Part shown: one piece after another, positions 15,451-23,385 of the stretch
Position numbering within the stretch: the stretch's first letter is position 1
How the letters are laid out: the number at the start of each line of letters is the position of its first letter
Translations under genes and position numbers: made by a program
NCBI GenBank assembly: GCA_021154325.1
Contig: JAJKIR010000179.1
Span: forward strand, 1 to 36,299
Origin: Gemmatimonas sp.
GTDB lineage: Bacteria; Gemmatimonadota; Gemmatimonadetes; Gemmatimonadales; Gemmatimonadaceae
DNA length: 36,299 bases
Direction: 5' to 3'
Notes under the pieces: model-generated
The model's input: only the letters and a program-made list of their open reading frames with translations
The model's database searches: none
What the model was told of the DNA's origin: nothing

Positions 15451-15545
15451 CAGGGAGTTCGGAACGAAGCGTTCCATTCATCACCGCTTCGTTCCTTGCT
15501 ACCTGATAACTATGGACTATGGACTGATAGCCATCAGTTATCAGT
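15451..15545. repeat. Composite repeat, copy 1 (GGAACGAAGCG hairpin plus CTGATAACTATGG units)
   Basis: Perfect 11-base arms GGAACGAAGCG (15461-15471) and CGCTTCGTTCC (15485-15495) form a hairpin. It is followed by CTGATAACTATGGACTATGG and GATAGCCATCAGTTATCAG units. Bases 15451-15473 are identical to 23268-23290. The last unit supplies the TGA stop of the adjacent minus-strand gene. Confidence 0.8.
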
Positions 15546-15957
15546 ATTCCCACTCGCGCACGATCTTGCCGTGCCTCACCTCGTACAGATCGACGTGCTT
15601 TCGCTTCCTGCCGTTGAGCAGCGTGACGTAGAAGTCCGTCACGAGCGGGCCGTTGAGCACGCGCTTCGAGAGGCGGAGCTTCGCGTCCTTGGCGCGCTGG
15701 AAGACCAGGATCAGGCTGTCGCGCATCGCGACGCGTGAGATGAGCTTCGGGCCCGCCGAGTCGACGAGATTCTGGTAGAGATACGTGGGCTCGTATTCCG
15801 CCTCGATGGCAACGACGTCGTGATGATTGAAGCCGTCGAGCGCGCGCTGCACGACTTTCTGCGGCAGTGTGTCGCGATGCGTGAAATGGAATTGCGCTTC
15901 AGCCGGCCGCAGGGCGGCGCAGGCGAGGACGAGGGCGATCGTGGAGGGCAGGCGCAT
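15541..15957 (-). CDS. Secreted SnoaL-like protein
   Basis: A 138-residue protein with a signal peptide (MRLPSTIALVLACAALRPAEAQ, cleavage near residue 22). The mature part resembles a SnoaL/NTF2-type cone fold: QKVVQRALDGFNHHDVVAIEAEYEP at the start, a helix ISRVAMRDSLILVFQRAKD, then strands with VTDFYVTLLNGRKRKHVDLYEVRHGKIVREWEY, whose final K-I-V-R-E-W-E-Y is the usual last strand. No catalytic residues can be assigned. Its TGA stop lies in the composite repeat, so the C-terminus abuts repeat DNA. It is 30 bases downstream of the ogt gene on the same strand and could be cotranscribed. Confidence 0.75.
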   Translation of the reverse strand: MRLPSTIALVLACAALRPAEAQFHFTHRDTLPQKVVQRALDGFNHHDVVAIEAEYEPTYLYQNLVDSAGPKLISRVAMRDSLILVFQRAKDAKLRLSKRVLNGPLVTDFYVTLLNGRKRKHVDLYEVRHGKIVREWEY

Positions 15958-15987
15958 ACATATAGCACGATTTGCCGCGCGCCCGGG

Positions 15988-16515
15988 TCACATCGGAAAG
16001 AGCGTCAGCGCCTCCGTTCGCGCCTCGAGCTCCAGCAGCTTCTTCTTCCGCCACAACCCACCCCCGTAGCCCACGAGCTCACCGTTCGAGCCAATGACGC
16101 GATGACACGGAATGAGAATCGCGATGCGGTTGTCGCCGTTCGCGCGCGCCACCGCGCGCACCGCGTCAGGCTTCCCGATGGATGTCGCGAGGCGTGCGTA
16201 GCTGGTCGTCGTTCCGATTGGAATGCGCTGGAGTTCGGCCCACACCCTCATCTGGAACGGCGTGCCGGGGACGTACAGCGGCACCGTGAACTCGCGCAGG
16301 CGGCCCTGAAAGTATTCGTCGAGCTCCGTGCGCAGCTGCGCGAACACCGGCGACTCACCCGGTACGAGCTCGCAGCCGACCGCGCGTCGAACTCCGTCGA
16401 GCTGCGTGTCGATCATCCGGCGATGAGGAAACTCGAACAGCAGGAGCTGCGTCTCCGTCGCGGCAGCGAGCATCTCGCCGACCGGCGTGTCGATCTCGGT
16501 GTAGACCGCGCTCAT
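15988..16515 (-). CDS. ogt: Methylated-DNA--protein-cysteine S-methyltransferase
   Basis: A 175-residue O6-alkylguanine-DNA alkyltransferase, which transfers the alkyl group from O6-alkylguanine or O4-alkylthymine to its own cysteine in one irreversible step. The active site PCHRVIGSNG contains Cys137. The helix-turn-helix and arginine finger region is present (VWAELQRIPIGTTTSYARLA, then AVRAVARANGDN), as is the C-terminal GYGGGLWRKKKLLELE. The N-terminal domain is short, as in Ogt/MGMT rather than Ada. ATG at 16515 is preferred; a TTG two codons upstream is an alternative. The 63-residue gene upstream ends 18 bases before it, so the two are probably cotranscribed. Confidence 0.95.
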   Translation of the reverse strand: MSAVYTEIDTPVGEMLAAATETQLLLFEFPHRRMIDTQLDGVRRAVGCELVPGESPVFAQLRTELDEYFQGRLREFTVPLYVPGTPFQMRVWAELQRIPIGTTTSYARLATSIGKPDAVRAVARANGDNRIAILIPCHRVIGSNGELVGYGGGLWRKKKLLELEARTEALTLFPM

Positions 16516-16533
16516 GCTCAATCATAGCACCAG

Positions 16534-16725
16534 CTATCGAGCGGCGTAGCCCGTTCGGAAGGCGAAGGTGACGAGCCCGTGGCGTCTCGCGTCGGCGACG
16601 ACGCACTCCGAGTACCACGACGCCGCGCTGTCGAGGCAGACGACATCGAACCCGAACGCGGCGATCGCCTCGAAGTCCGGCGGCGTTTCGCCGTAGACGT
16701 ATGCAATCAGAGGTTCTGTGGACAT
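16534..16725 (-). CDS. Small protein of unknown function upstream of ogt
   Basis: A 63-residue open frame starting at ATG 16725 with balanced composition and strong high-GC codon use. It reads STEPLIAYVYGETPPDFEAI, then AAFGFDVVCLDSAASWYSE and CVVADARRHGLVTFAFRTGYAAR. The alternation of strands (LIAYVYG, FDVVCLD, LVTFAF) with helices suggests the first half of an alpha/beta barrel or Rossmann-like unit. No family is recognised. It has no signal peptide and is 18 bases upstream of ogt on the same strand. It may be a small free-standing protein or the remaining N-terminal end of a longer enzyme. Confidence 0.6.
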   Translation of the reverse strand: MSTEPLIAYVYGETPPDFEAIAAFGFDVVCLDSAASWYSECVVADARRHGLVTFAFRTGYAAR

Positions 16726-16727
16726 GC

Positions 16728-16812
16728 TGGCTGGTGGTTGGTGATGGGTGGCTGGTGGTTGGGTGTTGGCGGTTGGTGACTACCAGCCACTAACCACCAG
16801 TCACCAACCCGC
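16728..16812. repeat. TGGTGGTTGG fold-back repeat
   Basis: A run of GGCTGGTGGTTGGTGATGG-type units on the left (16730-16779) faces complementary CCAGCCACTAACCACCAGTC and CACCAACC on the right. Perfect arms are GGTTGGTGAC at 16771-16780 and GTCACCAACC at 16800-16809. It begins right after the start codon of the 63-residue gene, so it lies in that gene's 5' region. Confidence 0.75.
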
Positions 16813-16970
16813 CTTCCTATCGACGCACGAGCCGCGCGACAGGTACGCGCCGGCCTCGGTGCGCGCTTTCGGTGCCGGTCGCGGGGCGATGATTCGTTGG
16901 GCGGGCCGGCCCGGCGAAGATTCTGTCGCTGCAGGCCAACGCCCCTCGCCAGGGGGCGCTCCCAACCAGG

Positions 16971-17006
16971 TTATGGCAGAACTGGCATATGCCAATACTG
17001 CCATAA
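16971..17006. promoter_or_regulatory. 36-bp palindrome, probable operator of the HTH gene
   Basis: Outer arms TTATGGCAG (16971-16979) and CTGCCATAA (16998-17006) and the inner palindrome TGGCATATGCCA (16983-16994) share one centre. Each half therefore holds two TGGCA words spaced four bases apart, mirrored in the other half, which is the layout expected for two stacked dimers of an HTH protein. It lies 65 bases before the preferred start of the HTH gene. Autoregulation is inferred. Confidence 0.65.
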
Positions 17007-17071
17007 GTGCCCTCAACGGAGTCCTCGTCTCCGGTGCGGCTTCACCCCCGTACCGCGTCCCGGCCTTTGAC

Positions 17072-17341
17072 ATGCGCGACAATGAATGCGAAGACCCCAT
17101 ACTGGTTCTCAAGATTCAGCTCGCCGACCTGATCGTTCGGCGAATTGCCGGTTGGACACAGGTCAACGCGGCCAGCTTGTTGAACACGAGTCAGCCCCGG
17201 GTGTCTGATCTCCGCAATGGGCGACTCGAGCGGTTCTCGCTCGAGCAGCTCGTACGGCTCGTGCGACGCGTCGAAGGATTCGTCGAGCTCCCCGTCGAGT
17301 GGGGCCCGCGTCTGTCATCATTCTTCAATCCCATCGACTGA
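17072..17341 (+). CDS. Small XRE/HigA-like HTH regulator (HTH_37 type), no toxin partner seen
   Basis: An 89-residue protein with a helix-turn-helix of the XRE/HigA antitoxin-like kind: LKIQLADLIVRRIAGWTQ, AASLLNTSQPRVSDLRNGR, then RFSLEQLVRLVRRVEGFVEL. This order is typical of the short regulators often paired with HigB/RelE-type toxins. The start is uncertain. ATG at 17072 gives a family-sized protein; an in-frame ATG at 16973 exists, but it lies inside the palindrome and would add an unrelated 33-residue leader. No Shine-Dalgarno sequence is clear at either. The flanking genes are not toxins, so this is an orphan regulator, possibly controlling itself or the downstream hydrolase. Confidence 0.75.
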   Translation: MRDNECEDPILVLKIQLADLIVRRIAGWTQVNAASLLNTSQPRVSDLRNGRLERFSLEQLVRLVRRVEGFVELPVEWGPRLSSFFNPID

Positions 17342-17468
17342 TCGACGGACCACGGTGGCGAACACCGACATTTCTCGGACCCCACTCCCACAGCTTCCGT
17401 ACACGCGGTGATTGCTCAGTGACGCGCTCGCCCGTATCTGTGCTGGCGTCGTCATTGGCGAGGGTACG

Positions 17469-18626
17469 ATGAAGCGGATCGCGAAAAGCTGCATAACCGT
17501 CGTCGCACTCGGCGGCTTGGCACGCGGGGCGACGGCCCAAGCGCCGCGGCTCGCGTTCGCGGCGCCATCCCCTGACATCCGGGTGAGCAGGGATGTGCCG
17601 TTCGACAGCGCCGGCGGCGCTCTGCTGGCCATGGACGTGTATCAGCTCCCTCGCGCTCGGAACACACGTACTCGCCCCGCGCTCATCTTCTTCAACCGCG
17701 CGACGGGCGCCGATCGACGCGGGCCGCTGTACGCAGGCTGGGCCCGCGCCGCGGCGTCGCACGATCTCGTTGGAGTCGTTCCCGATCTCCGCGAGGGAGC
17801 CGAGGCGCGCGACTTCCAGGCGCTGCTGCGGTACCTAACGAGTCATGGCACCGCGCTCGGTATCGACACGGCAGCGATCGCTGTCTATGCCGCGTCGGGC
17901 AATGTCTTCACTGCCCTGCCGGTGCTCGAGCAATCGTCGCTCACGGCGGTCCGCGCCGCGGTGATCTACTACGGCACCGCGCCCGTCACGACCTTTCGCC
18001 GCGATCTGCCACTCCTCTGGGTTCGGGCTGGTCTCGACCGGCCGGAGGTGAATCGGGAGATCGCCACCCTCGCTACGCTGGCGATCGCGCAGAACGCACC
18101 CGTGACGCTCCTCAATCATCCGACCGGCTATCACGGTTTCGAGCTCTTCAACGACGACGACGCGACGCGATCGGTGATCGAGCAGACGCTCGCGTTCGTT
18201 AGGCAGGCGACGTTGCGCTCGTACCGGCTGGCGCTCGCGGCCGGCGAGCGTGACGCGGCCGCCGCCGGGGCGGTGCAGACGGGCGACTATCACGAGGCCG
18301 CCCGGCTCTACGCGGAGCTCGCCCGCTCCCGACCGGACGACGCACGGCTCCAACTCTCTTTCGGCGAGTCGCTCCTCGGCGACGGGCGCTACCACGACGC
18401 CTGTTCGCTCTTCGACAGCTTGAAGGATCGAGGACTCGGCTATCGGGACCTTGGCATTCCCGCGGCTCGAGCGTGCGCACGCGCCGGCAATGCCGACGCG
18501 GCGATCGGCTGGCTCAAGAGCATTCCGTCACGCTTTCTCCCGCCTAGTCTCGCCAGTGACTCGGCGTTCACATCCATTCGAGGCCGGCCTGACTTCCTGG
18601 CCGTCTTCTCCATCCCCCCTGGGTAA
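17469..18626 (+). CDS. Secreted alpha/beta hydrolase-like protein with TPR-like tail
   Basis: A 385-residue protein with a signal peptide (MKRIAKSCITVVALGGLARGATAQ). Residues about 35-250 look like an alpha/beta hydrolase of the dienelactone-hydrolase type: PALIFFNRATGA, VGVVPDLREGAEARD, the nucleophile region AVYAASGNVF with Ser143, and TGYHGFELFND with His222. The elbow is AASGN instead of GxSxG, so activity is uncertain. Residues about 255-350 form TPR-like helices (AGAVQTGDYHEAARLYAELA; LSFGESLLGDGRYHDACSLF). ATG at 17469 was chosen for the signal peptide and a GAGGG ribosome site; an upstream start at 17412 would mask the signal. Between it and the HTH gene is a 127-base gap. Confidence 0.78.
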   Translation: MKRIAKSCITVVALGGLARGATAQAPRLAFAAPSPDIRVSRDVPFDSAGGALLAMDVYQLPRARNTRTRPALIFFNRATGADRRGPLYAGWARAAASHDLVGVVPDLREGAEARDFQALLRYLTSHGTALGIDTAAIAVYAASGNVFTALPVLEQSSLTAVRAAVIYYGTAPVTTFRRDLPLLWVRAGLDRPEVNREIATLATLAIAQNAPVTLLNHPTGYHGFELFNDDDATRSVIEQTLAFVRQATLRSYRLALAAGERDAAAAGAVQTGDYHEAARLYAELARSRPDDARLQLSFGESLLGDGRYHDACSLFDSLKDRGLGYRDLGIPAARACARAGNADAAIGWLKSIPSRFLPPSLASDSAFTSIRGRPDFLAVFSIPPG

Positions 18627-18678
18627 ATCCCTCTGGCGGCGTGGCGGTTCCATTCGCGGCGCGCGCGGACGCGGCTCC

Positions 18679-18707
18679 TTGCGAGACACAATCCCCGCTT
18701 TCATAAT
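18679..18707 (+). promoter_or_regulatory. Candidate sigma-70 promoter for the SusC/SusD genes
   Basis: TTGCGA (18679-18684) and CATAAT (18702-18707) are separated by exactly 17 bases in an otherwise GC-rich gap, 84 bases before the SusC start. The match is four of six and five of six to the Escherichia coli consensus; the promoter consensus in this phylum may differ. Confidence 0.45.
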
Positions 18708-18790
18708 CGGCGCGCGCACCAAGGCTCCGGCTCCCATCCCAACTGATGTGAGTCCCGTAGCCGTTGTCCATTTCCTGGCTCGGAGGATCG

Positions 18791-21700
18791 ATGAGAAAGC
18801 GAGCACGTATGCTCTGGCACCTGCTCCCCGCTGGTCTGCTGCTGTTCGCGGGGACGGCGATGGCACAAACACGCACCGCGATTACCGGTCAGGTGACCGA
18901 TTCGACCGCGCAACAACCAATCACGGGCGCCGAAGTCGTGATCGTGGGCGCCAATGGCGCGACGTTGCACGGCGCCCGGACGGACGCGGCTGGACGTTAT
19001 GTACTTGCTAATCTCACGGCGGGCGACCAGATCGTCCGCGTGCGCTTCGTCGGCTACGCGCCGAAGGAGCGAACCGTCACCGTCCGCGAGGGCGCGACGA
19101 CGACGGCCGATTTCGCGCTATCGCCGCGGTCATTGCAGCTCGATCAGGTCGTGATCACCGGAACGGGCGGCGCCGTGCAGAAGCGCGCCGTCGGCAACGT
19201 CGTCGAGACCGTGAACGCCACCGACGTCGTGCAGACCGCGGCGCCGCGAACGGTCGATCAGCTCGTGGGGGGACGCACGCCAGGCGTCATCGTGCTGCCG
19301 TCGTCGGGCCAGGTCGGTACGGGTCCGCAGCTCCGCATCCGCGGCGCGAGTAGCCTCTCGTTGAGCAACGATCCCATCATCTACATCGATGGCGTTCGCA
19401 TGAGCAGCGATGTGCAGCCGCTCGTTGGCGGCCTGCAGCGCGGCGGCGGCGGTCCGAGCCGCATCAACGACATCGATCCCGAGAACATCGAGAGCATCGA
19501 GATCATCAAGGGACCCGCGGCGGCCACACTCTACGGCACCGAGGCGTCGAACGGCGTCGTCCAGATCATCACCAAACGCGGCCGCGCTGGTCAGGGGCGC
19601 TGGGATTTCTCGACGCGTCAGGGAACGATGTGGCTGCAAAATCCGCAAGGACGCGCCGGGTATCTGTATGGCAAAGTCCCGGCGGCTGGCAATCCGTGCA
19701 CCGGCAGCGGCTGTACTGTCTTCAGCTCGACCTGCTCCGGCGCGCCGTGTCAGATCGTCGGGTTCAATCTCTATCAGTACGACGTCGCGAATGGCAACAA
19801 GCCCATCTTCCAGAACGGGCGCACCCAGGGTTATGTCGCGAGCCTGAGCGGCGGCACGCAAGCCAATAGCTACTTCCTCTCCGGATCGTACGACGACGAT
19901 GTCGGCGTCGTCTCCTGGAACTGGGACAAGAAATTCAGCGGGCGAGCGAACGTCGACGTCCAGGCGAACAACAAGCTCCACCTGGCGGGAAACGTCGGAT
20001 ACGTTCGCGATCGTGCCCGGCTCGCGCAGGGCGCGATCGACATCGATCCGTTCAGCAATCTCGTCTGGGGAACGCCGCTCACCGTGAACACCGCCAAGCG
20101 GGGCTTCGGCTTCGCCCCGCCCGAAGAATGGCAGACGGTGGAGAGCCACGGAGACAACGACCGGACGACGATCGGGTTGTCGGGCACGTACATCCCGTTC
20201 TCCTGGTTCACGAACCGCGTCACCGCGGGCTTCGATGTCAGCGCGCAGAACAACTCGTTGCTCTACCCCCGTCAGCCGTTAGGCGCCGCCGATCCGCTCC
20301 TCAACAACGGACTCGGAAACAAACGCGTGGACCGGATCGCGGATAACTTTCTCACGCTCGACTACGCGGGATCGGCGAAGTACACCTTCCGCGAGATGCT
20401 GGATCTGACGACCTCGGTTGGTCTCCAGCACTATCGCAGGGAGACGAGTGCCATCTCGGCGATTGGTACGACGTTCCCCGCCACGCCGATCACCACCATC
20501 TCCGGCGGTGCGACGCGCAACGGGTTGGAGACCTATCAGGCCAACGCCACGGTCGGCATGTACGTCCAGGAGGAGGCGGGGTGGAAGAATCGGCTCTTCC
20601 TGGTGGCGGCGCTCCGCGGTGACGACAACAGCACCTTCGGAAAGGACTTCAAGGCCGCGTATTACCCCAAGGTCAGCGGCTCGTGGGTGATGAGCGAGGA
20701 GCCGTGGTTCCATGTACGCGGCATCGACCAGCTGCGCCTTCGCGCCGCGTTAGGCGCGGCCGGCACGCAGCCCGGCGCCTTCGATGCGCAGCGGCTGTAC
20801 GACCCGAGCGTCGGCTATCAGGATCAGCCGGGTCTGGTGCCGTTCGCGTTAGGCAATCCTCAACTCCGGCCGGAGCGCAGCCGCGAGCTCGAGCTCGGCT
20901 TCGAGACGACGGTACTCAGTCGGGTCGACGTCTCGTATACGCATTACGCCAGGAAGATCACCGACGCCATCGTCTTCGTGCCCGTCGCCCCATCGGTCGG
21001 CTTCCCCAATAACCAGGTCATCAACATCGGCCGGGTGAAGGGGTGGGGCGACGAGCTCGGGGTGAATGCGCGGATCCTCGAGGGGAGGCGCGTTGCGTGG
21101 GAGATCGGTACGCAGCTCGCCAACAACGGCAACCGCATCGAGGACATGGGCGGAACGCAATTCCTCACCGTGGGCGGTGGCGGCCAGGCACAGAACCGTG
21201 TTGGCTACGGCATCGGCGACTTCTTCCTCTACAAGGTGCGCTCGGCAACGCTCGACGCCACGGGGAAAGTCACCAGCGCCATCTGCGATGGTGGCACTGG
21301 CAAGTCCGGACTCGAGCAGGGTGGGCCGGATGTCAGTTGCTCGGTGGCACCGCGCGTCTACTGGGGTCACTCGCAACCGACGTGGCAGGCCGGCCTCAAC
21401 ACGACGCTCACGCTCTGGCAAAATCTCAGACTGTACGCGCGCGTCGACGGCAATGGCGGCCATCTGCAGTCGGACACGGAAATTCGCGCACTGCACAACC
21501 AGGGATCGACGCTCGGTGTCATTCAGCAGAGTGATCCGCTGCTCGTGGAGTATCGTGCGCTCGAAGCGGATGCGGTTGGTACGTACAAGGCCGGCTTCCT
21601 CCGGCTGCGCGAGCTCTCGGCGAACTATACGTTGCCCGCTCGCTACGTGAGCCGCCTCGGTGCATCGGGGGCCTCGCTCGGCATCGCGGGCCGTAACCTC

Positions 21701-21883
21701 TCGATGCTGTGGACCGCGCAGCACGGCTGGAACACCTCGCGCGACGGCGAGGTCTACGTCGACATCAATAACCAGCACGTCTGGGATCCAGAGATCCGCG
21801 CCGTCGGCCAGCTCTCGAACGGCTACCAGACCATTCTTCCGCAGACGGCGAGCTTCACGACGACGCTGCGCCTCAATTTCTGA
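18791..21883 (+). CDS. SusC/RagA family TonB-linked outer membrane transporter
   Basis: A 1030-residue outer-membrane protein. The signal peptide ends at TAMAQ (residue 26). Residues 28-110 form the carboxypeptidase-regulatory-like domain (ITGQVTDSTAQQPITGAEVV), then the TonB-dependent plug begins (QLDQVVITGTGG) with the SusC signatures QLRIRGASSLSLSNDPIIYI, DGVR and IKGPAAATLYGTEASNGVV. A beta-barrel follows and ends FTTTLRLNF. One extracellular stretch near 295-318 has four cysteines within about 25 residues. Start ATG at 18791 follows GGAGG at 18782. SusC proteins import oligosaccharides or peptides with a SusD lid; here SusD follows 23 bases downstream. Confidence 0.95.
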   Translation: MRKRARMLWHLLPAGLLLFAGTAMAQTRTAITGQVTDSTAQQPITGAEVVIVGANGATLHGARTDAAGRYVLANLTAGDQIVRVRFVGYAPKERTVTVREGATTTADFALSPRSLQLDQVVITGTGGAVQKRAVGNVVETVNATDVVQTAAPRTVDQLVGGRTPGVIVLPSSGQVGTGPQLRIRGASSLSLSNDPIIYIDGVRMSSDVQPLVGGLQRGGGGPSRINDIDPENIESIEIIKGPAAATLYGTEASNGVVQIITKRGRAGQGRWDFSTRQGTMWLQNPQGRAGYLYGKVPAAGNPCTGSGCTVFSSTCSGAPCQIVGFNLYQYDVANGNKPIFQNGRTQGYVASLSGGTQANSYFLSGSYDDDVGVVSWNWDKKFSGRANVDVQANNKLHLAGNVGYVRDRARLAQGAIDIDPFSNLVWGTPLTVNTAKRGFGFAPPEEWQTVESHGDNDRTTIGLSGTYIPFSWFTNRVTAGFDVSAQNNSLLYPRQPLGAADPLLNNGLGNKRVDRIADNFLTLDYAGSAKYTFREMLDLTTSVGLQHYRRETSAISAIGTTFPATPITTISGGATRNGLETYQANATVGMYVQEEAGWKNRLFLVAALRGDDNSTFGKDFKAAYYPKVSGSWVMSEEPWFHVRGIDQLRLRAALGAAGTQPGAFDAQRLYDPSVGYQDQPGLVPFALGNPQLRPERSRELELGFETTVLSRVDVSYTHYARKITDAIVFVPVAPSVGFPNNQVINIGRVKGWGDELGVNARILEGRRVAWEIGTQLANNGNRIEDMGGTQFLTVGGGGQAQNRVGYGIGDFFLYKVRSATLDATGKVTSAICDGGTGKSGLEQGGPDVSCSVAPRVYWGHSQPTWQAGLNTTLTLWQNLRLYARVDGNGGHLQSDTEIRALHNQGSTLGVIQQSDPLLVEYRALEADAVGTYKAGFLRLRELSANYTLPARYVSRLGASGASLGIAGRNLSMLWTAQHGWNTSRDGEVYVDINNQHVWDPEIRAVGQLSNGYQTILPQTASFTTTLRLNF

Positions 21884-21906
21884 CCGCAGAGAGAGGAGAA
21901 CGATAG

Positions 21907-23211
21907 ATGTTACAAGTTACTCATCGCGGGATGTGGCGGGTGGCCGCCGCGCTCGGCCTGGCAGCGACGGCCGCGTGCAACAGCCTGCTCTCCGTCGACA
22001 ATCCCGGCCGCGTGCCGGATACCGCGCTCGAGGATCCGACCCTCATGCCAGCCCTCGAGGCGGCAGCGATCGGAACCGCTCAATGTGGCATCATCAACTA
22101 CGCGGCAACCGGGGGTATGCTCTCCGCGGAGTACTGGTCGGCGAACGGATTCGTCGACAACCATCCGTGGGAGTGGCGCGGGATCGTGCAGATCAAACAA
22201 GGGCCAGGGTCGTGCAACTATGGCCGCAACTCGACGTTCATGGGCTTCTACACGCCGCTCCAGCAGGCGCGCTTCCAGCTCGAGGACACCTACAAGCGTG
22301 CCGAAGCCTTCACCGATGCGCAGGTCCCGACGCGTCCCAAGATCCTCACCGAGATGCGGGCGTACGCTGGCTACACCTATCTCTTGCTCGCCGAAGGCAT
22401 GTGCCAGATGACGATCGACGGTGGTCCGCTGATGACGAAAGCCCAGGTACTCGGCATCGCCAAGGATCGATTCAGCGACGCGATCACCAAGGCGACGGCG
22501 CTCGGTGATGCGAGCTTGCTCAACATGGCATACGTGGGCCGGGCGCGAACCGAGCTCGATCTCGCCACCCTGAATCCGGCCAGCATCGATGCCGCACAGA
22601 TGGCCGCCGCCGCGGCGGACGCGAGCAAGGTGACGTCAACCACCTTCGTTCGAAACGCGGAATTCTCGACAGCCACGCAGAGTCGTGAAAATCGGATTTT
22701 CCAGCTGACGCTCGGCGGTGGGTTCCTCTCCGTCGGACCGGACTACCAGGGCCTCACCGTCAACGGATCACCCGATCCGCGCGTTCCCGTCCAGAACACG
22801 GGCAAGCTCGCCCAGGACAACGTGACGCCGCTCTGGAACCAGCAGAAATTCACCTCCGCCACGGCAAATTTCCCCATCGCGTCCTGGGAAGAAGCGCAAC
22901 TGATCTACGCTGAGGCAGTCGGCGGACAGACGGGATTGAACGCGATCAACGCGGTGCGGGCCAAGAGCAACATTGGTCCACTGGTGATGGCGGACCCGAA
23001 CGACGCGGCCGCTTTCAGGGCTGCGGTGCTCGAGGAGCGCCGTCGCCAGCTGTTCAGCCAGGGACAGCGCTATGGCGACATGCTCCGGTATGGTCTTCCA
23101 TTCCAGAAAGGCACCAATGGCGTCAACCGGAAGGGGCAGGTGTACAGCGATCTCACGTGCGTGCCGCTGCCTGATGTGGAAACGCTCAACAACCCGAATC
23201 TGGGAGCCTAA
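21907..23211 (+). CDS. SusD/RagB family surface lipoprotein
   Basis: A 434-residue lipoprotein with the lipid-attachment cysteine at residue 24 (LGLAATAAC). It matches the SusD family: SVDNPGRVPDTALEDPTLMP at the start, TEMRAYAGYTYLLLAEGMCQ for a TPR-like helix, and near the C-terminus WEEAQLIYAEAV and AVLEERRRQLFSQGQRYGDMLR, which is the usual SusD ending. It forms the ligand-capturing lid on the SusC barrel. A strong GAGAGAGGAG ribosome site precedes the ATG, and SusC is 23 bases upstream. No glycoside hydrolase is adjacent, so the ligand could be peptide; the peptidases nearby fit this, by inference. Confidence 0.93.
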   Translation: MLQVTHRGMWRVAAALGLAATAACNSLLSVDNPGRVPDTALEDPTLMPALEAAAIGTAQCGIINYAATGGMLSAEYWSANGFVDNHPWEWRGIVQIKQGPGSCNYGRNSTFMGFYTPLQQARFQLEDTYKRAEAFTDAQVPTRPKILTEMRAYAGYTYLLLAEGMCQMTIDGGPLMTKAQVLGIAKDRFSDAITKATALGDASLLNMAYVGRARTELDLATLNPASIDAAQMAAAAADASKVTSTTFVRNAEFSTATQSRENRIFQLTLGGGFLSVGPDYQGLTVNGSPDPRVPVQNTGKLAQDNVTPLWNQQKFTSATANFPIASWEEAQLIYAEAVGGQTGLNAINAVRAKSNIGPLVMADPNDAAAFRAAVLEERRRQLFSQGQRYGDMLRYGLPFQKGTNGVNRKGQVYSDLTCVPLPDVETLNNPNLGA

Positions 23212-23220
23212 CGGCAGCTA

Positions 23221-23290
23221 TCGGTCCATAGTCCACTGATAGCTATCAGTTATCAGTCCATAGTTATCAGGGAGTTCGGAACGAAGCGTT
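23221..23290. repeat. Composite repeat, copy 2
   Basis: Contains GTCCATAGTTATCAG and CTGATAGCTATCAGTTATCAG units followed by the 23-base segment 23268-23290, identical to 15451-15473. Relative to copy 1, the TATCAG-type units lie on the other side of the shared segment, as if the composite had been assembled from interchangeable modules. Confidence 0.78.
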
Positions 23291-23315
23291 GGTTGGATGA
23301 GGTGCAGATTCCTTG

Positions 23316-23351
23316 CTGCGCTCGGAATGACCATGGTCATTCCGAGCGCAG
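23316..23351. repeat. Perfect 36-bp palindrome (GTCATTCCGAGCGCAG type)
   Basis: CTGCGCTCGGAATGACC is followed directly by its exact complement, centred on CCATGG at 23331-23336. The half-site GGTCATTCCGAGCGCAG resembles the repeat unit inside the helicase gene (GTCATCCTGAGCGCAGCG). It lies between the convergent SusD and kinase genes and could also terminate transcription in both directions. Confidence 0.82.
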
Positions 23352-23385
23352 TCTTTTGTCCCGCGTCCCGCAACCCGCAACCCGC

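Noticed and set aside
15029..15540. CRISPR array or tRNA in the repeat-rich gap
   Set aside because: Repeats are irregular, overlapping AGCTG-type words with no constant spacer length, and no cloverleaf was found.
16748..17071. N-terminal extension of the HTH protein from 16748
   Set aside because: It would start inside the TGGTGG repeat and run through the palindromic operator; the extra 108 residues have no domain character.
16971..18626. A toxin-antitoxin pair formed by the HTH gene and its neighbour
   Set aside because: The downstream gene is a secreted hydrolase-like protein and the upstream gene is on the other strand; no HigB/RelE-like toxin was seen.
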